Assembly (NCBI GenBank): GCA_025656675.1
Contig: JAHXHN010000003.1
Location: 744,001 to 808,000 of the forward strand
Direction: 5' to 3'
From: Candidatus Thiodiazotropha sp. (ex Codakia rugifera)
GTDB lineage: Bacteria > Pseudomonadota > Gammaproteobacteria > Chromatiales > Chromatiaceae
DNA: 64,000 nucleotides
In this document: positions 6,591 through 14,825 of the stretch, piece by piece
How positions within the stretch are numbered: position 1 is the first letter of the stretch
Layout of the letters: each line of letters opens with the position of its first letter
Translations under genes and position numbers: made by a program
Notes under the pieces: model-generated
Database searches by the model: none
Told to the model about the DNA's origin: nothing
Seen by the model: the letters and a program-made list of their open reading frames with translations, nothing else

Positions 6591-7601
6591 TCAATGATTC
6601 AACCAATACCTGACATCCTGACTTTTCAAGAAGGCCTCGGCATCCGCTCCTTGCAACAAAGCAAAGGTTGCCAATACCCCTGCCTCGGTACAGGTGTTTG
6701 CGGCAACGGTTACAGAACGAGGTGCATGCTCAATGGGCCAACCTGTTTTGGGATTGAGCACATGTCCGTAGCGTTTGCCGTCATGCTGTAAAAAACGGCG
6801 TGCATCGCCACTGGTTGCAAGAGCACCTTTGCGGATCTTCAGAACACCGGCTGCAGCGTCGGGCTGATTCGGATTTTCTATCCCTACCGACCAGTGTTTA
6901 GCAGATTTAGTTCGGCTATTGGCATGGATATCCCCACCGAAATTAACCAACAATCCCTCTTTTGTCATTTGCTGTAAGAGCAGTAGTGTTCTGTCTACTG
7001 CATACTCCTTGCCTATGCCACCAAAATCAATCTCCATGCCTTCTGGTAGTGTAAAAAAAGGACGTGACCAGTTGACATGTTGCCATCCAACCAGGGGTAA
7101 GATTGCTTCAATAGCCGCCTGTTCAGGAATATCGCTGCCACCGTTAAATTTCCAGACACGCCGTAACACGCCGGATGTTATATCGAACATGCCTTCGCTG
7201 AGCTCCCAACACTGCTGAGCAAAATCGAGCAGGTGAGAAACTTCATCGTCCACTTTAACTGGCTGACCGTTGCTATTATTGAGTTGATGAACAATATTAT
7301 CCTCCCGGTACCGGCTGAATTTTTGTTCAATTCGCCAGGCTTCACCGGAAGCTATTTGAAGTAGTTTATTGGCAAGTGATTGATCATCGACTTCCATGAA
7401 AATATCACAGGGACTGGCCATTGCCTGAAAATGTCCTTTCCAATAGCCATCAGCCGATTCAAGTGTGGGTGGGCTGTTTTGATTGTTGAATTGTGATTTT
7501 GATTGAGGCCCTTCTGAAGGCGTAACCACTATTTCAATCCTTACTGCGTGTTGTGATGTTAATTTCCCTGAATACCATCCTTGGGTTCGAAAACGGTGCA
7601 T
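6591..7601 (-). CDS. apbE: FAD:protein FMN transferase (ApbE)
   Basis: ApbE moves FMN from FAD onto a Ser or Thr of exported target proteins. Visible family signatures, in order: A-M-A-S-P-C-D near the domain start, F-S-R-Y-R-E-D-N, I-D-F-G-G-I-G-K-E-Y-A-V-D (flavin/Mg site), A-L-A-T-S-G-D-A-R-R-F, G-H-V-L-N-P-K-T-G and C-T-E-A-G-V-L. About 336 residues from the ATG at 7601; a GTG at 7529 with AAGGA 8 nt upstream is an equally good start, since the first 60 residues are outside the domain. Neither start gives a signal peptide, which is odd for a family that usually works in the periplasm. It is last in the row trx-DUF4266-DUF3570-apbE. Confidence 0.88.
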   Translation of the reverse strand: MHRFRTQGWYSGKLTSQHAVRIEIVVTPSEGPQSKSQFNNQNSPPTLESADGYWKGHFQAMASPCDIFMEVDDQSLANKLLQIASGEAWRIEQKFSRYREDNIVHQLNNSNGQPVKVDDEVSHLLDFAQQCWELSEGMFDITSGVLRRVWKFNGGSDIPEQAAIEAILPLVGWQHVNWSRPFFTLPEGMEIDFGGIGKEYAVDRTLLLLQQMTKEGLLVNFGGDIHANSRTKSAKHWSVGIENPNQPDAAAGVLKIRKGALATSGDARRFLQHDGKRYGHVLNPKTGWPIEHAPRSVTVAANTCTEAGVLATFALLQGADAEAFLKSQDVRYWLNH

Positions 7602-7715
7602 CCCTGCACCACCTCTCCGGCATGACAATACATAAATGCAGTGATATCGCTTTGTTCAAGCAACAATGCAGAGCTGACTGAGTCAATTAAAACGTATTTT
7701 ACGAATAGTCACCCG

Positions 7716-8999
7716 CTAAAAATTGTAGCTGAACTGAACGATGATTGCCTCGACATCCGGAAACAGTTCCATGTCACTTAAGATACCGGGTGCATCGCCT
7801 TCCGGATTGTCGCCACTTTGCAGGTAGTATTCCAGACGCAAACTCATCTCCTGTTCGTTCGCCAGTTTCATACCGTATTTAAGACCCAGGGTGATACCGT
7901 TCAACTCACCGAGACGGTAATCCGCCGAGGCATATTCCGGTAGTGTTTCTCCCTCTCTTAAAAATCTATGATAGAAATCAGCTTCACTCTGGCTGTAGTA
8001 TCGGAAATGCGGTTCGAGATAACGCTTGCTGTCAAACATCCAACGATAGCGGAGATCGATGGTATGGGAGGTAATATCCCAGTCATCCCAGAAGAGGCGA
8101 TAGGAGATATCGAGAACATCCTGGGTAAAGTGGTGCTTTGTTTGCCAATAGATACTCTGTTTATTACGTGAATCCGGACGCTTCTCATAACGATAATCGA
8201 CAGGACGACCATCGTTTCCCACCACACTGACTATTTTGAAGGGGTCTGTTAAGTAGCCGCTGGAATCGCTGATCGAATAACTCAACTGCATGACCGTCTG
8301 TGAACTAATCACTTGGGTGACACCAAATATCAGATCTACCGTCGTTTTCGTATCGTCACCCCCATCCCTGGTTGCATTGAATTCACTATCGAAGCCTGCC
8401 TGTCCGCGATCGATAGCCATGCTGGAAAAACCGATGGGCAGATCACCCTCCGGACTGATGGTGTCATTCGCAACAGAGAGACCGGCGCTGACGGAGGTGT
8501 TGCGTTTGTTGAAATCACGGGTCAGTGAACCGTTCAAACTCAGGGAAAGATAATCATATTCTGTTGAAAAGTTAGCACCAAGACTGGTTTTATAGTCGCT
8601 GTTGAGCGGCTGATCCCATTGGGTACTGAAGGCGACACGCGTATCCTTGAAGGTATCATCCAGGGGTGTTTCATCAGCTGATTCAGTATAGGAACCCTTC
8701 CCGGATGGTCGCGTGAAGGTCTGCGGCTGATCGCTAGGGGTTGCACCATTTGCCGATGCACCGGTCAGCACGTCAATGACAAGCTTCAGATTCAGCGATT
8801 TTTCATCACCAAATTCACGTTTTGCGGTTATCACCGGTTCTATGGCACTGACACGGTCGACTTCAGAATAGTAGAGAATGGCGCTGTCAAAATCCCAATC
8901 ACCCTCCTCTGCCACTGTATCCGCCGCATTGATACCTAACAGCGTGCATGTTGCAGCAGTCAGCGTTGTCGTTATTTTATTTTGCTTCTTTAGTTGCAC
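7716..8999 (-). CDS. DUF3570 family protein, probable outer-membrane beta-barrel
   Basis: About 427 residues with an N-terminal export signal (K-K-Q-N-K then T-T-T-L-T-A-A-T-C-T-L-L-G, Ala-rich cleavage region). The rest alternates amphipathic strands and short turns rich in Asp, Ser, Tyr and Arg and ends in V-Q-F-S-Y-N-F, an aromatic terminus typical of outer-membrane barrels. I assign it to DUF3570 from its segments L-V-I-D-V-L-T-G-A-S-A-N-G and Q-T-F-T-R-P-S-G. Function is unproven. The likely start is a GTG at 8997-8999 inside the end of the DUF4266 gene, preceded by a G-rich GGAGG; the overlap is 10 bp and implies coupling. It always seems to travel with DUF4266 and ApbE, which suggests a shared redox or metal role. 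Confidence 0.8.
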   Translation of the reverse strand: MQLKKQNKITTTLTAATCTLLGINAADTVAEEGDWDFDSAILYYSEVDRVSAIEPVITAKREFGDEKSLNLKLVIDVLTGASANGATPSDQPQTFTRPSGKGSYTESADETPLDDTFKDTRVAFSTQWDQPLNSDYKTSLGANFSTEYDYLSLSLNGSLTRDFNKRNTSVSAGLSVANDTISPEGDLPIGFSSMAIDRGQAGFDSEFNATRDGGDDTKTTVDLIFGVTQVISSQTVMQLSYSISDSSGYLTDPFKIVSVVGNDGRPVDYRYEKRPDSRNKQSIYWQTKHHFTQDVLDISYRLFWDDWDITSHTIDLRYRWMFDSKRYLEPHFRYYSQSEADFYHRFLREGETLPEYASADYRLGELNGITLGLKYGMKLANEQEMSLRLEYYLQSGDNPEGDAPGILSDMELFPDVEAIIVQFSYNF

Positions 9000-9211
9000 C
9001 CGCAACCCCCTCCGGCAAAGCTACGTCCACCACTAGAGGCCTCTTTACTGAAGTAAATATGGTCGTCCAATCCCGCTTCAATTGGATCGGCGATCAGTTG
9101 CATCTCAGGTTTGGCAAGGAGGTTGCGTTCCCAGGGTTCAACACCAAGATTTGTACAGCCACTGAAAAGGACAGTGATAGGAATAATAAGAGCAGCCACT
9201 TTGAGCATCAT
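8990..9211 (-). CDS. DUF4266 small lipoprotein with Gly-Cys tail
   Basis: Only 73 residues. A lipoprotein signal ends in L-F-S-G-C with the lipidated Cys at residue 19; then comes a conserved core (E-P-W-E-R-N-L-L, D-H-I-Y-F-S-K-E-A-S-S-G-G) and an extreme C-terminus G-G-G-C-G-C-N. The ATG at 9209-9211 with GGAG 9 nt upstream is preferred over a longer GTG version because only it gives a normal lipoprotein signal. The position between a thioredoxin-like gene and DUF3570/apbE suggests a periplasmic partner: the S/T-rich E-A-S-S-G-G site might be an ApbE flavinylation site and the C-G-C tail a thiol or metal site. Both roles are inference. Confidence 0.78.
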   Translation of the reverse strand: MMLKVAALIIPITVLFSGCTNLGVEPWERNLLAKPEMQLIADPIEAGLDDHIYFSKEASSGGRSFAGGGCGCN

Positions 9212-9427
9212 AACAACACACTCCATTGAATAATGTTTCACTTGCAGCGGGGGACGCTGGATTAGATCAGAGCTTTCTTAAAGAAACCTTAATTCAAAAT
9301 CCCTGCAAGGTAGACATCTGGTTTTAGGATGTAGCCCTAACGTACCAATTACCTGGTTTCCTGCACCACCTCATTGAAACGACGCACTATGACAACGAAT
9401 CTTCTGTTTGATCAGACAGTCTTAATC

Positions 9428-9449
9428 ATACGGCAGGGCCGCACCCTAC
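9428..9449 (-). repeat. REP-like element
   Basis: Minus strand reads GTAGGGTGCGGCCCTGCC followed by GTAT. It shares the opening GTAGGGTGCSG and CCTGC with sequences at 11440-11501 and 20641-20680. It lies between the DUF4266 lipoprotein gene and the thioredoxin-like gene; the surrounding 260 bp contain no gene. Confidence 0.45.
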
Positions 9450-9471
9450 ACAGGACCCATGGATTCTGGAA

Positions 9472-9957
9472 CTAGCGTTTAAGGATTTCCCTGATTTCCA
9501 GTTCCCGTTTTTCTTTTTCCGATTGAAAAAAACCGATGTGCGATTTCAGAATACGTCCCTGTTTACCGATGATGTAGGAGGCAGGCATCCCTTTTAGACC
9601 ATATTGACTGGCCACATCCCCCTTGGGATCAAATGCAATCGTAAACTCGGCCGGTACTTTCGAAAGGAATGCTTCAGCCAATGAGAGATCTTTATCGACA
9701 TTAATGGCGATCACCTCCAATCCCAGAGATCGATACTTGATTTGCAGTTCACTCATCCAGGGAAAGGACGCTCTACACGGAATACACCAGGAAGCCCAGA
9801 AATCGAGCAGCACAACTTTACCTTCGTACTGACTCAAACTGACAGGTGCTTTCTCTCCCTGCAGATTAAAATCCGGTGCTGGTGGGTATTCATTCCCAGC
9901 ATGCGCATTTTCATGTAAGAAAATGAGCATAATGATCAAATAAACAATGGATTTCAC
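9472..9957 (-). CDS. Exported thioredoxin-like protein (TlpA/ResA family)
   Basis: 161 residues: signal peptide (I-V-Y-L-I-I-M-L-I-F-L, cleavage near A-H-A-G), then a thioredoxin fold with the active site W-C-I-P-C (Cys58, Cys61) and the cis-Pro loop G-M-P-A-S-Y (Pro125). TlpA/ResA proteins are periplasmic thiol-disulfide reductants used in cytochrome c or oxidase copper-centre assembly. The start is a GTG with GGAG 10 nt upstream. Only 19 bp separate it from the oxidase-like gene upstream, so they are likely cotranscribed; 260 bp with a REP-like element separate it from the DUF4266 gene. The partner may be the oxidase, SCO1, or the Cys-tailed lipoprotein. Confidence 0.85.
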   Translation of the reverse strand: MKSIVYLIIMLIFLHENAHAGNEYPPAPDFNLQGEKAPVSLSQYEGKVVLLDFWASWCIPCRASFPWMSELQIKYRSLGLEVIAINVDKDLSLAEAFLSKVPAEFTIAFDPKGDVASQYGLKGMPASYIIGKQGRILKSHIGFFQSEKEKRELEIREILKR

Positions 9958-9976
9958 TTAACCATCACTCCAAACG

Positions 9977-11371
9977 TCATACAGAAGTTTCATTCCTGTT
10001 ACTACCTTGAATAAAGATCCGCAACATGATCCAGACAAAGAGAATCCCGCCAATCACGGCAAGTAAACCACCTATACCCATCACACCCATTGCCAGCTTG
10101 GCTGAGAGTGTATCCAGCCCCTGGGCAGCCCCAGCCGTCTTGCGCTGAATTCCCATCGCCCCTGAAGCGGCCAATCCACCGATATGCAGCAGTTGACCAA
10201 CACCGTAGATCCAGGGCTGCAGCTCAGCCATCCGGCCTTGTACCGGCGGATAACCCAACTTGGGAAGCGCCAGATAAGCCAGCCCCATCAGTCCCATGGT
10301 AACCCCCACAATGGAACCGTGATAGTGAGCTGGAATAATGGTATTTACACCTGAGATGAACAAGGCGATGGCGCCACCGGAAAAAAACAGCAACATCGAC
10401 ATCCAGAGGGTTCGACGAAGCGGCTTTTCTCTCCCTTCAGCCTTCTTGGATCGTAACAGTCCCAACAGAACCAGCATGCCGATCGGCGTCACCGCAAGAC
10501 CGCCGCCATACTGCATCAACTGGGTGAAGGCTGTCCTGGACGCCAGGCTCACTGTCTGATGCAGCAGATAGATCAGGGGCACCAGCAGCACAGGGGCAAT
10601 ACCGATGATCAATAACCAATAATACCAGCGTGATTCTCCAGGCAGGGCCACCCCGCTATGAACGGCCAGCCACAACCAGGCCAGGATTATCAACTGAGTA
10701 TAGGCAAACTGCAGGGTATGACCGGCACCCCAGAAGAGGTATTCATAGTAAGCCTGTCCATCCACCCCTGCTGGCATCTGAAGCCAGGCTGTCACCAGTG
10801 CGATAATTGACATGATGACCGCCAGGGAGACAGTCAGTGCAGCCAGGCTCGGCAGGTGACCTGTTGCGTTGAATCTCAGAGACTGTCGGGTTGCATTCAG
10901 ACTCACGACCGCCTGGGCGGTAATACCCAGACCAAACAGGCCCAGCATCATAAAGAAGATGGGGCGTTGCAGCACTGGCACATAGTTATTCATCAGGGGA
11001 GCCCCGTCGCCGATAAAAGCGGATAGGGCAACACCCAATGTCCCGAACAATGCCAACAGGTAAGCCAGGCGTTGCACTAGCAACAGAACAGGTGCCGAAG
11101 ATGCAGTCAGGCACCAGACCATCCCGGTCATCGCAAGAAACCAGATCAGTACCGATTGATCCACATGTACGACCAGGGCCGTTCGAAAGAAATCCACCCA
11201 GGGGAAGAATGCTTCGCTGCCAGGGGTACGCGAAAGCACAAGTAATATCGCGAACAGGCCGGCCAGTCCCAATGCCAAAACACCCAACTGCAGCCATTGC
11301 AGGGCCAGTCTTCGCTGCCCACGCTCCGGCACGACTATGCCGATCACTGCCTCGTCATCCGATTTTAACAA
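9977..11371 (-). CDS. Divergent heme-copper oxidase subunit I-like protein
   Basis: 464 residues with about twelve membrane helices. It fits the heme-copper oxidase subunit I fold. His69 (V-V-H-V-D) is placed like the first low-spin heme ligand, His218 (G-A-G-H) like a CuB ligand, His271 (Y-L-L-H-Q) could be another, and the pair His349/His351 (A-H-Y-H-G) matches the two heme ligands of helix X. The usual adjacent His-His of helix VII and the Tyr-His crosslink partner are not seen. No genes for subunits II or III are adjacent, but heme A synthase and SCO1 are divergently encoded next door. The start is a TTG with AGGGG upstream, uncertain by a few codons. It may act as a quinol, NO or cytochrome c reactive oxidase, or have another partner. 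Confidence 0.7.
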   Translation of the reverse strand: MLKSDDEAVIGIVVPERGQRRLALQWLQLGVLALGLAGLFAILLVLSRTPGSEAFFPWVDFFRTALVVHVDQSVLIWFLAMTGMVWCLTASSAPVLLLVQRLAYLLALFGTLGVALSAFIGDGAPLMNNYVPVLQRPIFFMMLGLFGLGITAQAVVSLNATRQSLRFNATGHLPSLAALTVSLAVIMSIIALVTAWLQMPAGVDGQAYYEYLFWGAGHTLQFAYTQLIILAWLWLAVHSGVALPGESRWYYWLLIIGIAPVLLVPLIYLLHQTVSLASRTAFTQLMQYGGGLAVTPIGMLVLLGLLRSKKAEGREKPLRRTLWMSMLLFFSGGAIALFISGVNTIIPAHYHGSIVGVTMGLMGLAYLALPKLGYPPVQGRMAELQPWIYGVGQLLHIGGLAASGAMGIQRKTAGAAQGLDTLSAKLAMGVMGIGGLLAVIGGILFVWIMLRIFIQGSNRNETSV

Positions 11372-11740
11372 TCTACAATACCCCTGGTTTGTTTAAGACT
11401 TTTCGCTGATGTATGAATGGAGATCAATCACTACCCGCGTAGGGTAAGGCCCACCACACCATACCGGCTATTTGTCGGTGTGGCAGGTCGGCACCCTACC
11501 TGGATACCACACTGAAAAACAGGCCATATAGTACTTGCTATTCCAAACTCGCTTATCGTACCTTGGGGAGATGTTTAAGGCATACTATTGTGGAAGCCTC
11601 TGCGCCTGGATAATAAAATGCGGGATTTTGATAGGTTTAATTTGATTCAGCTCAGCCACTCAACCATCCAGAGTAAGCCTTATCACCTGCCCGATATGAG
11701 GGTCACTCCAATGCCATCACCCGAATGTTGCAGGTAACGT
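11372..11740. other. Divergent promoter region with REP-like palindrome
   Basis: A gene-free interval between two outward-facing units (oxidase-like gene to the left, heme A synthase to the right). Bases 11440-11501 form a nested inverted repeat: TAGGGT and CCACACC are answered by GGTGTGG and ACCCTA, with GGCTATTTGTC in the loop. Its minus-strand reading opens GTAGGGTGCCG-ACCTGC like the other REP-like copies here. I cannot place promoters with confidence. Confidence 0.5.
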
Positions 11741-11755
11741 TTGAGCGTAGATGAG

Positions 11756-12784
11756 ATGACCACGCATAATCTGGCCAATTTCCCCTTTTCATTACAGTAC
11801 CGCCTGGCACTCCTCACCTGTCTACTCGCCTTCTGCGTAGTGCTTGTAGGCGCCTATGTGCGCCTCTCGGATGCAGGGCTGGGCTGTCCTGACTGGCCAG
11901 GCTGTTACGGCCAGATGGTGGTGCCTTCGGGTGAAGTAGCGGTTGCTGATACCGAAGCATCCTTTTCCGACCGCCCACTCAATAGCGACAAGGCCTGGAA
12001 AGAGATGATCCATCGCTACCTGGCCGGGAGCCTTGGCCTGACCATTCTGCTACTCGCAGTCCTGGCCTGGCGTGGTAGACGTCACACGAGACAACCCCTG
12101 TTGTTACCGACACTACTTTTGTTGCTGGTCATCTTTCAAGCGGCTTTGGGCATGTGGACCGTCACCTTGCTGGTAAAACCGATCATTGTCACCGCCCACC
12201 TGCTTGGCGGCTTTGCCACTTTTGTTCTGTTGTGGCTATTGGCGCTGAAATTGAGGCCTGTCGACGCCTTCCACACCCTCGAAACCACAAACTCAATGCG
12301 TTGGTTGATTCGCTTCTCTCTTGTGATCCTGTTGCTGCAGATCTCATTGGGTGGCTGGACCAGTACCAACTATGCCGCACTGGCATGCAGCGAATTTCCC
12401 ACCTGCTATGCAGCCCAATGGTGGCCTGAGATGGATTTTCGGGAGGCCTTCGTGCTGTGGCGGGGTTTAGGTGTGAACTATGAATTCGGTGTGCTCGAAA
12501 ATGATGCCAGAACCGCAATACATGTCACCCATCGACTGGGTGCTTTGCTTACGGTCATCACCCTCGGACTGCTTGTATGGCGTCTGACCCGCCCTCGTTC
12601 GGCCACTGCTTTGAAAAAACTGGGCATACTTCTTTTGATGCTTCTCGCACTGCAGATTGTACTGGGAATCAGTAATGTACTCGGACATCTTCCTTTACCC
12701 GTCGCGGTAGCTCACAATGGGGGTGCCGCATTGCTGTTACTACTCCTAGTCACGCTAATTTGGGTATCACGACAACGCGAATAA
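11756..12784 (+). CDS. ctaA: Heme A synthase (CtaA/COX15)
   Basis: About 342 residues, eight membrane helices. It oxidises the C8 methyl of heme O to make heme A for aa3-type oxidases. Signatures: G-A-Y-V-R-L-S-D-A-G-L-G-C-P-D-W-P-G-C in the first loop, I-H-R-Y-L-A-G (His), A-H-L-L-G-G, V-T-H-R-L-G and V-A-H-N-G-G, which supply the heme-binding His residues, and a second Cys-containing loop C-S-E-F-P-T-C. I use the ATG at 11756; a TTG at 11741 with AGGT upstream would add five residues. Seven bp separate it from the SCO1 gene. No ctaB (heme O synthase) is seen in the window, so it must be elsewhere. Confidence 0.93.
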   Translation: MTTHNLANFPFSLQYRLALLTCLLAFCVVLVGAYVRLSDAGLGCPDWPGCYGQMVVPSGEVAVADTEASFSDRPLNSDKAWKEMIHRYLAGSLGLTILLLAVLAWRGRRHTRQPLLLPTLLLLLVIFQAALGMWTVTLLVKPIIVTAHLLGGFATFVLLWLLALKLRPVDAFHTLETTNSMRWLIRFSLVILLLQISLGGWTSTNYAALACSEFPTCYAAQWWPEMDFREAFVLWRGLGVNYEFGVLENDARTAIHVTHRLGALLTVITLGLLVWRLTRPRSATALKKLGILLLMLLALQIVLGISNVLGHLPLPVAVAHNGGAALLLLLLVTLIWVSRQRE

Positions 12785-12791
12785 CAAGACA

Positions 12792-13448
12792 ATGAAAAAT
12801 AACGACACACCTCGCATGGGCACTTTTTCCCTGCTAATCGCTCTAGCCCTTACTGCCGGTTTGCTTGCCTGGTACTACCTCACTGCGCCTCCTGTAGATA
12901 CACAGCCCGAACCTTTGAAAACCCAACAGGCACTGCTATTGCCTGAACTCAGGCCGTTGAAGCCCTTTTCACTCTCGGATCATCAAGGCAGTCAATTCGA
13001 CAATCAGAGTCTGCTTGGTCAGTGGACATTCCTGAGTTTTGGTTATACCTACTGCCCGGATATCTGTCCAACCACCATGTCCCTATTCTCAGAAATGCAT
13101 GATCAGTTGCAGACTCAAAAGGCTGCCCACCCCTATCAGATCACATTCGTATCCGTCGATCCTGAGCGCGATACGCTGGAGCGATTGTCAGAATATGTCG
13201 CCTATTTCAATCCCTCCTTTATCGGCGCAACCGGCCCTGAAGCCGCACTACAACAGTTGACCAAACCACTGGGCATCCTCTATGAACGGGTTGAGACAGA
13301 AGATAGTGCAATGGGCTATGTGATGGACCACTCTGCTTCAATTCTTCTGGTCGATCCACAGGGGCGCTTCCATGCTTATTTCAGCCCCCCCCATGACGCC
13401 GAAAAGATGGCCAACGATTTTATTGCTATCAGCAACCATGCAGAATGA
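12792..13448 (+). CDS. SCO1/SenC copper chaperone
   Basis: 218 residues anchored by one N-terminal helix (about 13-30), the rest a periplasmic thioredoxin-like domain. The copper site is intact: Cys88 and Cys92 in Y-C-P-D-I-C-P, and His180 in V-M-D-H-S-A. SCO proteins deliver copper to, or reduce the CuA site of, cytochrome oxidase subunit II. No subunit II gene lies here, so its client is either elsewhere or the CuB-bearing oxidase-like protein encoded divergently. It follows ctaA by 7 bp and precedes a zinc-ribbon gene by 12 bp, probably as one operon. Confidence 0.9.
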   Translation: MKNNDTPRMGTFSLLIALALTAGLLAWYYLTAPPVDTQPEPLKTQQALLLPELRPLKPFSLSDHQGSQFDNQSLLGQWTFLSFGYTYCPDICPTTMSLFSEMHDQLQTQKAAHPYQITFVSVDPERDTLERLSEYVAYFNPSFIGATGPEAALQQLTKPLGILYERVETEDSAMGYVMDHSASILLVDPQGRFHAYFSPPHDAEKMANDFIAISNHAE

Positions 13449-13460
13449 GTCTAGCTAATA

Positions 13461-13760
13461 ATGAACGACACAATCAAAGGTAAATGTTGGCAATGCAGCA
13501 CAGCACTAGAGGCGGCTGACTATGGCCGGGAAACGAATTGTAGAATGTGCGGCAAACCGACAAGGGTATGCCGTAACTGTGGATGGTACGCACCAGCCCG
13601 ACCCAATCAGTGTGAAGAGCCAATGGCCGAGCCCATTATGGATAAGGAGAAGCCCAACTTCTGTGGCTACTTCGAACCCACCATGGATGTAGCTTCAGAC
13701 AAGGGTAGTCATGCTGATGACGCCATACGCCAAGCGGCAGAGGACCTTTTCAAGTCCTGA
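13461..13760 (+). CDS. Small zinc-ribbon protein, function unknown
   Basis: 99 residues with three CxxC knuckles near the N-terminus: C-W-Q-C, C-R-M-C-G-K-P and C-R-N-C-G-W-Y, followed by a single Cys in N-Q-C-E-E-P and another in N-F-C-G-Y-F. The paired knuckles suggest a structural zinc ribbon. The C-terminal third is acidic and contains A-I-R-Q-A-A-E-D-L-F-K. Soluble and with no signal peptide, so cytoplasmic. The 12-bp spacing from the SCO1 gene suggests cotranscription, but the role in oxidase assembly is unproven; I have no named family for it. Confidence 0.7.
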   Translation: MNDTIKGKCWQCSTALEAADYGRETNCRMCGKPTRVCRNCGWYAPARPNQCEEPMAEPIMDKEKPNFCGYFEPTMDVASDKGSHADDAIRQAAEDLFKS

Positions 13761-13917
13761 CTTGAGCAGGTCCCGCCATTCCCAGCGGAAAGCGCCTAGC
13801 GGCGAATGGTTTCTCGTCACACTAAAAAAATGTTAAGCAACATAGGACACAGCACGAGTGCTTCACCAAGATAATATTGATGGAGCACTACATTGGATTG
13901 GCAGCTTTGACGTTGTG

Positions 13918-14616
13918 TTACCCATCCTCACTGTCCGCCAGACCAATATAACGATAGATGCCCGCACCGGCCACTGCGCCAATGACGGGCGCCACCCAGA
14001 ACAGCCATAGCTGTGCCACTGCCCAATCACCGGCAAATAGAGCCACACCTGTACTGCGCGCAGGATTCACCGAGGTATTGGTGACCGGAATACTGATCAG
14101 ATGAATAAGGGTCAGACAGAGACCGATTGCAATGGGCGCCATCCCCTTGGGTGCTCTTGGGTCTGTTGCACCGAGGATGACAAGCAGAAACATCATGGTC
14201 ATAACAATCTCAGTCAACAAGGCTGCGAATAATGAGTATCCACCAGGTGAATGGGCCCCATAGCCATTCGATGCAAAACCACCTGTTATATCGAAGCCAC
14301 CCTTGCCTGTCGCAATAAGAAACAGCACCCCGCCGGCAATCAGTGCACCAATCACCTGAGCCACAATATACGGCAACAATTGATTCGCAGGAAAACGACC
14401 ACCCGCCCAGAGGCCAATAGAAACAGCCGGATTCAGATGACAACCGGAGATATGCCCAATCGCATAAGCCATAGTCAATACGGTCAGACCAAAAGCGAGT
14501 GAAACGCCCAGTAAACCTATACCCAACTCAGGGAAGGCAGCTGCTATGACCGCACTGCCACATCCGCCAAGAACCAGCCAAAAAGTCCCAAGTGACTCTG
14601 CAACATAGCGTCTCAT
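13918..14616 (-). CDS. aqpZ: Aquaporin Z
   Basis: About 232 residues, six membrane helices and both NPA half-helices: H-L-N-P-A-V-S and V-N-P-A-R-S. The opening [20 protein letters not shown] is that of AqpZ water channels. The selectivity-filter residues expected for a water channel (Phe/His/Thr/Arg) fit, with Arg in N-P-A-R-S. The ATG at 14616 is chosen because GGGGGA lies just upstream and it matches the family start; an in-frame start four codons earlier is less likely. A single gene in the opposite orientation to the SCO1 operon. Confidence 0.92.
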   Translation of the reverse strand: MRRYVAESLGTFWLVLGGCGSAVIAAAFPELGIGLLGVSLAFGLTVLTMAYAIGHISGCHLNPAVSIGLWAGGRFPANQLLPYIVAQVIGALIAGGVLFLIATGKGGFDITGGFASNGYGAHSPGGYSLFAALLTEIVMTMMFLLVILGATDPRAPKGMAPIAIGLCLTLIHLISIPVTNTSVNPARSTGVALFAGDWAVAQLWLFWVAPVIGAVAGAGIYRYIGLADSEDG

Positions 14617-14805
14617 CCTATCCCCCATTACGATTCCGATTATGATGTCTACTGTATTTATTCACGACATTTTAATCGGAATCTGGATAGATGAGTGACG
14701 CAACACTACAGAGTTAACGTAAGTTCACTTAGACAATCCATTACCATCGCCTGAATTCCTTTGCTATCGATCGGGTCTGAAGCAGGTACTTCATGAACCT
14801 CCACT

Positions 14806-14825
14806 TTAGGGCCTGTTAACACTAG
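14806..14825 (-). repeat. Short dispersed repeat (GGCCTGTTAACAC type)
   Basis: TTAGGGCCTGTTAACACTAG directly follows and overlaps the stop of the pentapeptide-repeat gene. The same string with at most a few changes is found at 58598-58616 and 62001-62017, and its right part also at 28946-28981 and 39335-39369. Confidence 0.6.
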
